DNA of 64,000 nucleotides from Streptomyces rimosus subsp. rimosus (GTDB lineage Bacteria > Actinomycetota > Actinomycetes > Streptomycetales > Streptomycetaceae), in NCBI RefSeq assembly GCF_000720725.1, contig NZ_JOCQ01000044.1, positions 7,147 through 71,146 of the forward strand. Reading direction: 5' to 3'. The notes beneath the pieces are model-generated. The model was not told the origin of the DNA. It ran no database searches and saw nothing but the letters and a program-made list of their open reading frames with translations. Position numbers and translations under genes: made by a program. Every line of letters starts with the position of its first letter. Position 1 is the first letter of the stretch. Shown here in pieces: positions 33,549 to 40,584 of this stretch.

Positions 33549-33705
33549 GAACCGCGGCGCGCGACGTCCGGGGGCCGCAATGATCCGGCCGGGCTGTGTA
33601 CGCCCCCTCGCGTGACGCGGGGCGGGCGGCCATCATGGCCGCCAGAGCCCGAGCACGTCCCTTACCGGCTCAGCCGGTTGCTTCTTGGCGAACGAGGTGG
33701 CGCAG

Positions 33706-35427
33706 ATGGGTACGGACACCGTGGCGGCGAGCCCGGAACCGGTACGGGCCCGACGGCCCGGCGCAGTGCTGGTGGACTGGCTGACCACCACCGACCACAA
33801 GAAGATCGGCCATCTCTACCTGATCACCTCGTTCGGCTTCTTCCTGGTCGGCGGTCTGCTGGCGCTGCTGATGCGGGCCGAACTGGCCCGCCCGGGGCTG
33901 CAGATCCTGACGAACGAGGACTTCAACCAGGCGTTCACGATGCACGGCACGATCATGCTGCTGCTGTTCGCCACCCCGGCCTTCGCGGGCTTCGCCAACG
34001 AGATCATGCCGCTGCAGATCGGCTCGCCGGACGTGGCGTTCCCACGGCTGAACATGCTCTCGTACTGGCTGTTCCTCTTCGGCGGCCTGATCGTGCTGGC
34101 CAGCCTGCTGACGCCGACGGGCGGCGCGGAGTTCGGCTGGACCGCCTACGCGCCGCTGAATTCGCTGGGCCGCTCCCCCGGCATCGGCGCCGACATGTGG
34201 ATCATGGGCCTGGCGCTGTCCGGCTTCGGCACCATCCTCGGTTCGGTCAACTTCCTCACCACCATCATCGGGATGCGCGCGCCGGGCATGACGATGTTCC
34301 GGATGCCGGTCTTCACCTGGAACGTGCTGTTCACCTCGATCCTCGTGCTGATCGCCTTCCCGGTGCTGGCCGCCTCGCTGCTGGCGCTGGAGGCGGACCG
34401 GCGCTTCGGCTCGGTGGTCTTCGAGGCCCAGTGGGGCGGATCGCTGCTGTGGCAGCACCTGTTCTGGTTCTTCGGGCATCCCGAGGTCTACATCATCGCG
34501 CTGCCGTTCTTCGGCATCATCACCGAGATCATCCCGGTCTTCTCGCGGAAGCCCATCTTCGGTTACGTCATGCTGATCGGCGCGACGATGGCGATCACCG
34601 GGCTGTCGGTGGTGGTGTGGGCGCACCACATGTTCGCCACCGGCGCGGTGCTGCTGCCGTTCTTCTCGTTCATGTCGTTTTTGATCGCGGTGCCGACGGG
34701 GGTGAAGTTCTTCAACTGGATCGGCACGATGTGGCACGGCTCGCTGTCCTTCGAGACGCCGATGCTGTGGGCCGTCGGCTTCCTGGCGAGCTTCCTGTTC
34801 GGCGGGCTGACCGGCGTGATCCTGGCCTCGCCGCCGCTGGACTTCCAGGTCACCGACTCGTACTTCGTCGTCGCCCACTTCCACTACGTCGTCTTCGGCA
34901 CGGTCGTCTTCGCGATGTTCGCCGGCTTCTACTTCTGGTGGCCGAAGTTCACCGGGAAGATGCTCGACGAGCGGCTGGGCAAGCTGCACTTCTGGACGCT
35001 GTTCGTGGGCTTCCACACCACCTTCCTCGTCCAGCACTGGCTGGGCGTGGCGGGGATGCCGCGCCGCATCCCCGACTACCTGGCGGCCGACGGCTTCACC
35101 GCGCTGAACACCCTCTCGACCGTCGGCGCCTTCCTGCTGGGCCTGTCCACGCTGCCGTTCCTCTACAACGTGTGGCGGACCACGAAGTACGGCACGAAGG
35201 CCGAGACGGACGATCCCTGGGGCTTCGGCCGGTCGCTGGAGTGGGCGACCTCCTGTCCCCCGCCGCGCCACAACTTCCTGACCATTCCGCGCATCCGCTC
35301 GGAGTCGCCCGCCTTCGACCTGCACCACCCGGAGATCGTCCGGCTCACTCCGCCGGACGCGCCGGTGCCGGAACGCTCCGCCGGGGAGCCGGAGCCGGGT
35401 TCAGCGCCCGGGTCAGCCGGTCCCTGA
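33706..35427 (+). CDS. ctaD: Cytochrome c oxidase subunit I (aa3 type), stand-alone copy
   Basis: Terminal oxidase catalytic subunit, 573 aa, twelve membrane helices. Haem and copper ligands and proton-path residues are intact: FTMHGTIMLLLF (haem a His) near residue 75, FWFFGHPEVYIIAL near 262 (CuB His, cross-linked Tyr, gating Glu), WAHHMFATG near 312 (two CuB His), AVPTGVKFFNW near 336 (K-channel Lys), and VAHFHYVVFGT near 394 (haem His pair). ATG 33706 with GAGG upstream was preferred to TTG 33685. No ctaC, ctaE or qcr genes are near, so it is probably a second copy. Its 3' end overlaps the convergent WYL gene by 83 bp. Confidence 0.95.
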   Translation: MGTDTVAASPEPVRARRPGAVLVDWLTTTDHKKIGHLYLITSFGFFLVGGLLALLMRAELARPGLQILTNEDFNQAFTMHGTIMLLLFATPAFAGFANEIMPLQIGSPDVAFPRLNMLSYWLFLFGGLIVLASLLTPTGGAEFGWTAYAPLNSLGRSPGIGADMWIMGLALSGFGTILGSVNFLTTIIGMRAPGMTMFRMPVFTWNVLFTSILVLIAFPVLAASLLALEADRRFGSVVFEAQWGGSLLWQHLFWFFGHPEVYIIALPFFGIITEIIPVFSRKPIFGYVMLIGATMAITGLSVVVWAHHMFATGAVLLPFFSFMSFLIAVPTGVKFFNWIGTMWHGSLSFETPMLWAVGFLASFLFGGLTGVILASPPLDFQVTDSYFVVAHFHYVVFGTVVFAMFAGFYFWWPKFTGKMLDERLGKLHFWTLFVGFHTTFLVQHWLGVAGMPRRIPDYLAADGFTALNTLSTVGAFLLGLSTLPFLYNVWRTTKYGTKAETDDPWGFGRSLEWATSCPPPRHNFLTIPRIRSESPAFDLHHPEIVRLTPPDAPVPERSAGEPEPGSAPGSAGP

Positions 35428-36355
35428 TCTCCTCGATCCGCCCGGCCAGTCCGGGCGGTTCGCGGACCTCGAAGTCGAAGCCCATCAGGACGATGTGAAT
35501 GACCAGTACGTCCAGGCTGTGCGCGCCGGTGCGCAGCAGGCAGCGGTGGTCGTCGAGCGGTTCGATGACGCCGTCGGCCGGGGTGATGCGCCGGCCGGCC
35601 TCCTCGGCGGAGGCGTGCAGCACGATGGCCGCCTGCTCGGTGTAGGCCCGGGTGGACACGCCCTGTGAGACGTAGGCGGCGAGGTCGTCGGCCGGGCCCT
35701 GCCGTGGGGTGAACCGCGGGCCGTGCGGCGGGGTGGGGGTGATGCGGTCGGCGCGGAACGTCCGCCAGTCCGCGCGGTCCACGTCCCAGGCGACGAGGTA
35801 CCAGCGGCGCTGCGCGGACACCAGGCGGTGCGGCTCGACGGTGCGGCGGCTGGCCGTACCGTCGTGCGCCGCGTAGTCGAAGCGCAGCCGCTCGCTGTCG
35901 CGGCAGGCGTTGGCCAGTTCGGTGAGGGTGGCGGCGTCGACCCGGGGTCCGTCCGCGGTGCCGAACATGGGGACGGTGAAGGCGGTCAGGGCGCTGACGC
36001 GGCGGCGCAGCCGGTTCGGCAGTACCTGTTCCAGCTTGGCCAGGGCCCGTACGGAGGTCTCCTCGATGCCCTCGACGCCGCCGACGGCCGCGGTGCGCAG
36101 CCCGACGGCGACTGCCACCGCCTCCTCGTCGTCGAGGAGCAGCGGTGGCAGATCGGCGCCCGCGCCCAGTTGATAGCCCCCGGCGGTGCCGGGGGCCGAG
36201 TGGACGGGGTAGCCCAGTTCGCGCAGGCGGTCCACATCACGGCGGACGGTGCGCGGGGTCACGCCGAGCCGGTCGGCGAGATCCGCGCCCGTCCACGCGC
36301 GGTGTGCCTGCAGCAGGGAGAGCAGGCGGAGCAGTCGTGCCGAGGTCTCCAACAT
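35345..36355 (-). CDS. WYL domain HTH transcriptional regulator (YafY type)
   Basis: Regulator of 336 aa. N-terminal winged helix of the HTH-11/DeoR type: RLLRLLSLLQAHRAWTGADL at 7-26, then RLGVTPRTVRRDVDRLRELG. The WYL ligand domain is near 155-215 (VEPHRLVSAQRRWYLVAWDV, DWRTFRADRI), followed by the WCX C-terminal part. WYL domains often bind nucleotides or nucleic acid ends. Its 3' end lies within ctaD on the other strand, and its C-terminal 28 residues are Pro/Ala/Arg-rich. Confidence 0.88.
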   Translation of the reverse strand: MLETSARLLRLLSLLQAHRAWTGADLADRLGVTPRTVRRDVDRLRELGYPVHSAPGTAGGYQLGAGADLPPLLLDDEEAVAVAVGLRTAAVGGVEGIEETSVRALAKLEQVLPNRLRRRVSALTAFTVPMFGTADGPRVDAATLTELANACRDSERLRFDYAAHDGTASRRTVEPHRLVSAQRRWYLVAWDVDRADWRTFRADRITPTPPHGPRFTPRQGPADDLAAYVSQGVSTRAYTEQAAIVLHASAEEAGRRITPADGVIEPLDDHRCLLRTGAHSLDVLVIHIVLMGFDFEVREPPGLAGRIEEIRDRLTRALNPAPAPRRSVPAPARPAE

Positions 36356-36407
36356 GCCGGGCAGTCTGGCATCCCATGCGGACAGCTACGGTCCGTATGT
36401 CATCGGG

Positions 36408-36578
36408 TCACCACCTGTACCAGCGGGTACGTCCGCCGCCCGCGCTCGTCGTACGGAACAGGAAGCCGAGCAGCCACACGACCAGCACCGCGACGGCGAC
36501 CCACCACAGGGCCTTGAGCGCGAAACCCGCGCCGAACAGGATCAAAGCCAGAAGCAGTACCAAAAGAACAGGAACCAT
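36408..36578 (-). CDS. Small hydrophobic membrane protein (56 aa)
   Basis: A short gene easily missed. ATG 36578 is preceded by GGAGGTG; the product is 56 aa with a hydrophobic core (VLLLALILFGAGFALKALWW, VAVAVLVVWLLGFLF) and the ending RTRWYRW. This matches the small 'hydrophobic protein' family common in Streptomyces and other actinobacteria (about 50-60 aa, ending R-W-Y-R-W). Two transmembrane helices are likely. Function unknown; some relatives are stress induced. Confidence 0.8.
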   Translation of the reverse strand: MVPVLLVLLLALILFGAGFALKALWWVAVAVLVVWLLGFLFRTTSAGGGRTRWYRW

Positions 36579-36650
36579 GTGATTCGCACCTCCGCTGCTC
36601 CGAGTGCCCCCGGCGCGGGGTGTTATTCCCCCTGGCTTGACGAACCTCGG

Positions 36651-37673
36651 TCAACAGCCGGTGCTGTCCGGCCCGTCCGGCCGGTCGCCGGTGACCCGGA
36701 TCGTCAGATCGTTGTCGAGCGTGTAGTACGGCCCGATGCGCAGCTGTCCGGCGGGGCAGCCGACGGGCAGCGCCGGATGGACGAAGATCGCCTTCTTCTC
36801 CGGTACGTCGTCCAGCAGCCGGGCGATGCGGACCGGCTCGGCGCCCTCGGCCGCGCGCAGCCACAGGTCCCAGCGCTCGTTGTCGCCTCCCCAGCGCTCC
36901 GCGAGCGGCACGTACGGCAGCGTGAAGGTGAATTCGGGGCCGTCGCCGGTGAGCGGGACGGTGACGACGGGGCCCGCTTCATCCGCTTCATCCGCTTCCG
37001 GGGCGCCCCCGCGGAGCCTGGCCTCGGCGCACGCGCCCGGCCCGAGGACGGCGCCGTACAGCCGGCCGGTGACCGTCGTGCCGCCGGCGTCCACGACGAT
37101 GTCCGCGGCCTCCGCGTGCGGTCCCCGCAGCCAGCTGCGCAGCGCGAGGCTGCCGGACCGGGTGGTGTACGGGATGCGCACGCCCAGCCGGCCGATACCG
37201 GCCAGCGGGCGGCGGTCGACCAGCGAGCGCAGGTCGTTGTCGCCGGGCAGCAGCCGCTGCGGGTCACGGCCGTCGCCGAGGTCCGCGTAAACGTTCCAGC
37301 GCCCTTCGGGCAGGGCAACGGTGCTGGGCAGGACGGCGCGCAGCCGTCCGGAGCCGTTCGGGCCGAGCGGCAGCCGCAGCTCCTCGTGGGCCGCGCTGCA
37401 GTCGCCGCGCGGGCGCAGCACGAGCGCCGCGCTCCAGACCGGGCGGGTGCCCTGGGGCGCGGTGATGTCGAAGGTCAGGCCCCCGGCGGAGTCCGCGATG
37501 CAGTCGGCGCGCAGCGGCTGCGCGGCCGGGGCCGCTTCGCCGGCGCCGTGCTCGGCCGCCGTGGCGTCCGGGGCCGCGGGACCGGCGGCCGGGGCTTCGG
37601 TGATCACGGGAGCGACGGCTTCGGTACCGGCCGGACCGGCGCCCGTCGCGGGCAGTTGCGTCGACGCGTTCAT
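36651..37673 (-). CDS. Hypothetical protein, beta-rich, unknown function
   Basis: 340 aa, not recognised. Residues 1-50 are an Ala/Pro/Gly-rich, probably disordered leader. The rest looks like two or three beta-sandwich repeats with alternating hydrophobic strands (RPVWSAALVLRPRG, GRWNVYADLGDGRDPQRLLP, ERWDLWLRAAEG, IGPYYTLDNDLTIRVTG). The 'WDLWLR...YTLDNDLTI' pattern recalls accessory domains of cell-wall glycosyltransferases, but I cannot assign it. Codon use is normal for the genome. A GAGAGGGG lies 10 bases before ATG 37673. Confidence 0.6.
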   Translation of the reverse strand: MNASTQLPATGAGPAGTEAVAPVITEAPAAGPAAPDATAAEHGAGEAAPAAQPLRADCIADSAGGLTFDITAPQGTRPVWSAALVLRPRGDCSAAHEELRLPLGPNGSGRLRAVLPSTVALPEGRWNVYADLGDGRDPQRLLPGDNDLRSLVDRRPLAGIGRLGVRIPYTTRSGSLALRSWLRGPHAEAADIVVDAGGTTVTGRLYGAVLGPGACAEARLRGGAPEADEADEAGPVVTVPLTGDGPEFTFTLPYVPLAERWGGDNERWDLWLRAAEGAEPVRIARLLDDVPEKKAIFVHPALPVGCPAGQLRIGPYYTLDNDLTIRVTGDRPDGPDSTGC

Positions 37674-38130
37674 ACCGTCCGCACCCCTCTCACAGCGGCT
37701 CGCGCCGCGTCCTTGGTTGCGTACGCCCCGTGCCCCGGAGCCGGGTTGTACGTCGTCCGGTTCGTCCCCCCGATGCCGTCGGCGTGGTGAAACAGGAATG
37801 AGCTGTGCATCTGTCCTGCGTTCCGTCCCCGTGTCCTTCGGTCGTCGGCGGACGCGTCCGGTTCGTCCGACCCTTGAACGGGTAGACCACGGGCCTCGGT
37901 TCCGGGTTGAGGGCTTTCGCCAACTTGTTCCGAAAGAGTTAGGACATCGGTAGCGACATCACGGAACTTTCCTGCATCACTGATCGTCGTATCCGTGCCG
38001 TGCCGCGCCGTGCTGTAACGCCACAAGCTAGGCGGTCACGGGGCGTCCCGTCACGAGGTGTGCAGCCTTCAACTTGGCACGCTGTGCCGTGCGATACCGA
38101 CACGCCGGACCGCGGGTACCGGCCGGGCAC
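37674..38130. other. Intergenic 457 bp
   Basis: Between the lipoprotein gene and the hypothetical gene, both on the minus strand. Composition is mixed and I see no gene, hairpin or palindrome that stands out. It should hold the hypothetical gene's promoter. Confidence 0.45.
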
Positions 38131-39462
38131 TCAGGGCCGGTAGGGCAACTGCGGCACGGTGAAGCAGGTGGTGTCCATGTCGCCCTGGGTGACCCAGCCG
38201 CCCCTGCCGCCGCGCGCTCCGTCCCGCCAGCGGGCGACCGACAGACAGGTGCGGTCGGTGGCCGGCGGCTCGGGCCGCGGCCGGAACGAGGCGGGAAGCA
38301 GCAGGCCACGGGCGGTGTAGGGCGCGCCGTCGGCGACGAAGCGCTCCACGCACGCGCGGGTGAGCCGCGCCCCGCACGAGCGCGCCGCGTCGGCGAACCA
38401 CATCGCCGCCGCCCAGCCCTCCAGCTGCCACTGCGACAGCGGCCCGCCCTTGGCGTAGCGGGCCATTCCGGAACGGAATTCCCGTACCGCCGCGCTGCCC
38501 GGCCCGCTCCCCTGATCGTCGTAGTTGCGGCTGGCACCCGTGGCCCACAGAGCGTTGCGGCAGCCCGGCGAGTCCTTGTAGTCCTTGGCAACCACATCCG
38601 ACCAATTCTGCACATTCGTGACTTTCGCAGTGGGCCGGACGCCCGCCGCGTCCATCGCCTCGCACAGCCGCGCGTTGCCGTGTGTGTCCAGCGCGTCGAA
38701 GACCAGGTCGGCGCCCCGGTCGCGCAGCCCGGCGGCGACCGCGGGGAAGTTGGGCAGCGCGAAGTCGACCTGCTCGGTGGTCACGTCGTACCCCTCGGCC
38801 TCCAGGCCGCGCACGATCAGCCGGGCGTACGCGGCGGAGGCCGCCTGGTTGTAGGAGACGACGGCGGCGCTGCGGGCCTTCTGGACGCGCTTGAAGTAGC
38901 GGTAGACCTCCGTGCCGCCGTAGAGCGTGCCGCCCCAGCCCGGAGCCTTCCCGTCCCGCGGCGCCTGGCTGCCGTAGATCCCGTACAGGTGCGGATACGT
39001 GTCGTACGCGGCGCCGACCGGCTGCCCACCGATGTCGGGGACGCCGGCGGCGGAGACCCGCGGTGCGCCCGCGTAGTCCAGCGCGGTGGTCGCCACCAGC
39101 GCGAACACCTTCTTGTCGGTGAGCAGTTCGCGCACGCACTCGTTGTTGCCGACGCCGCTGCCCCCGTCGTCGCAGGTGACCGGGCGCACCGGCCGCCCGT
39201 TGACGCCGCCCCCGCGGTTGAGCGCGGCGAAGTAGGCCAGCGCGCCGTCCCGCGGTCCGGTGAACGCCTCGCCGCCCACCGGGCTCGTCGTGCTGGTGAT
39301 GATCCCGACGGTGACCGGCTCGCGCGCCGCGCCGGTCGCGGGCGCGCTCCGGCGGTTCTCGAAGGCGCTCTCCGGGAGCCTGCTGCCGCAGGCCGCGGTC
39401 AGCGCGAGCAGTAGCGCCGACGCGGCGGCACCGGCCGCCTCAGCAGCCCGGCGCGCTCGCAT
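38131..39462 (-). CDS. ABC transporter substrate-binding lipoprotein (branched-chain amino acid/amide type)
   Basis: Periplasmic-binding-protein type 1 lipoprotein, 443 aa. Lipobox LALTAACG near residues 19-26. The Leu/Ile/Val-binding fold follows: VTVGIITSTTSPVGGEAFTG near 50, VRPVTCDDGGSGVGNNECVR near 90, FALVATTALDYAGAP near 120, YRYFKRVQKARSAAVVSYNQ near 188. It overlaps a second lipoprotein gene upstream by 23 bases and is divergent from the permease/ATPase genes, which it presumably serves. Ligand unknown; the family takes amino acids, urea or amides. Confidence 0.88.
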   Translation of the reverse strand: MRARRAAEAAGAAASALLLALTAACGSRLPESAFENRRSAPATGAAREPVTVGIITSTTSPVGGEAFTGPRDGALAYFAALNRGGGVNGRPVRPVTCDDGGSGVGNNECVRELLTDKKVFALVATTALDYAGAPRVSAAGVPDIGGQPVGAAYDTYPHLYGIYGSQAPRDGKAPGWGGTLYGGTEVYRYFKRVQKARSAAVVSYNQAASAAYARLIVRGLEAEGYDVTTEQVDFALPNFPAVAAGLRDRGADLVFDALDTHGNARLCEAMDAAGVRPTAKVTNVQNWSDVVAKDYKDSPGCRNALWATGASRNYDDQGSGPGSAAVREFRSGMARYAKGGPLSQWQLEGWAAAMWFADAARSCGARLTRACVERFVADGAPYTARGLLLPASFRPRPEPPATDRTCLSVARWRDGARGGRGGWVTQGDMDTTCFTVPQLPYRP

Positions 39463-39973
39463 TGCCGCTCATGCCCACCAGCGCGCACAGCGTCTTGAGG
39501 GAGACCTTCCACACCTTGTCCTGGTAGACGGAGACGCCTTTGGCGTTCGGCAGCGCGGTGGCCTTCTTGAGGGTGAGGCTGTACGTCACATCGGCCTCGG
39601 TCGCCGAGGTGAACCGTACGGCGGACACCTGCGCCCCGACCTGCCGGCCCCGCTGGTCGCCGTTGAACGCCTCCAGCAGCAGCTGGAGCTGCTCGCCGTT
39701 CTGGAGGTACTTCGCCTTCTCGGCGTTGGACGAGTTCGGGTCGAAGAACTTCCGCCAGTTCTCCTTGATCTCCCGCTCGGCGGCGGCCGGGTCGGCCGGG
39801 GCGTTGCCCGTCGGTGTGCCCGTACGGGACTGCCCCGAGCCGGAGGCCGCGCCGCTGGGCGCCGGCTGCCCGCCGTCGTCGGCGTCCCCGCACCCCGCGG
39901 TCCCGGTCGCCACCAGCAGCACCGCCGCCACCAGCGCCGGAACCCGCCGCGCGGAGCCCCCACGGAACGTCAT
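39440..39973 (-). CDS. MTB12-like lipoprotein
   Basis: Secreted lipoprotein, 177 aa. Lipobox LLVATGTAGCG at residues 18-28, Gly/Ser/Thr linker, then a domain like mycobacterial low-molecular-weight antigen MTB12 (EIKENWRKFFDPNSSNAEKA near 70, YLQNGEQLQLLLEAFNG near 91, VRFTSATEADVTYSLTLKK near 118, GVSVYQDKVWKVSLKTLCAL near 146). Function is unknown. It heads the two-lipoprotein unit divergent from the transporter genes, and overlaps the binding-protein gene, so it is likely part of the uptake system. Confidence 0.8.
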   Translation of the reverse strand: MTFRGGSARRVPALVAAVLLVATGTAGCGDADDGGQPAPSGAASGSGQSRTGTPTGNAPADPAAAEREIKENWRKFFDPNSSNAEKAKYLQNGEQLQLLLEAFNGDQRGRQVGAQVSAVRFTSATEADVTYSLTLKKATALPNAKGVSVYQDKVWKVSLKTLCALVGMSGNASAPGC

Positions 39974-40024
39974 GTACACCACCGCCTGTCGTCGCGACCG
40001 CCCGGAGCCGGTCTGGCACAAGCC

Positions 40025-40053
40025 TTCAAGGTGCTGTTCCCACAGGGCATAGT
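40025..40053 (+). promoter_or_regulatory. Possible promoter of the ABC transporter operon
   Basis: TTCAAG (40025-40030), spacer 17, CATAGT (40048-40053), 33 bases before the first start codon. Reasonable match to the vegetative consensus. Confidence 0.4.
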
Positions 40054-40086
40054 GGCGCTATTCGCCGAAAGTCGCGAGGGGGCGTG

Positions 40087-40584
40087 ATGCGCAACGCGCG
40101 GACACGGTCCGGCGCGCGCCTGGTGCCGTGGGGCGGCTGGGCGGCGCTGGCGGGCGGGGCGGTGCTGTGCGCGGTCGGCTGGTACGGCGTCTCCGGCGAG
40201 CGGTTCGCCGAGCGCCAGATCCCGTTCCTGGCGTCCTGCTCGATCCCGGGCGCCGCGCTGATCGTCGCGGGCGCGGTGCTGGTGGCGCGGGGCGACCAGG
40301 GACTGGCGGCGGCCCGGGTCGAGGAGCTGTACGGGCTGCTGGTCGCGTACGGGGCCGACGGGACACCGCCCGGCGCGCACGGCCCCGCGGCCGCGCGGGA
40401 AGCCGTACCGGACGACACCGGTCCACCGCTCGCCGTACCCGGCGGAACGCTCCTGCACCGGCCCGGCTGCCCGCTCGTGGCAGGCCGCCCGGACGCCCGG
40501 CCCGTGGGCGAGCCGCCGGAAGCGGGGCCCGCGGCAACGCTGACGTCCTGTCCCGTCTGTGAGCCCGGCGGCGCGCGGCGGTGA
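40087..40584 (+). CDS. Two-helix membrane protein with C-terminal cysteine pairs
   Basis: 165 aa. Two helices (WAALAGGAVLCAVGWYG, residues 17-33; then ASCSIPGAALIVAGAVLVA, residues 49-67) are followed by a cytoplasmic region. This ends with LLHRPGCPLVAGRPDARPVG and SCPVCEPGG, three cysteines including a CxxC that could bind metal. GAGGGGG precedes ATG 40087. The stop overlaps the GTG of the fused permease gene. It is likely an accessory subunit of the ABC system; no known family was recognised. Confidence 0.75.
   Translation: MRNARTRSGARLVPWGGWAALAGGAVLCAVGWYGVSGERFAERQIPFLASCSIPGAALIVAGAVLVARGDQGLAAARVEELYGLLVAYGADGTPPGAHGPAAAREAVPDDTGPPLAVPGGTLLHRPGCPLVAGRPDARPVGEPPEAGPAATLTSCPVCEPGGARR

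Noticed and set aside
33601..33624. Terminator after gvpK
   Set aside because: The CGCCC/CGCG stem has a three-base bulge and sits between gvpK and ctaD; too weak to list as a feature.
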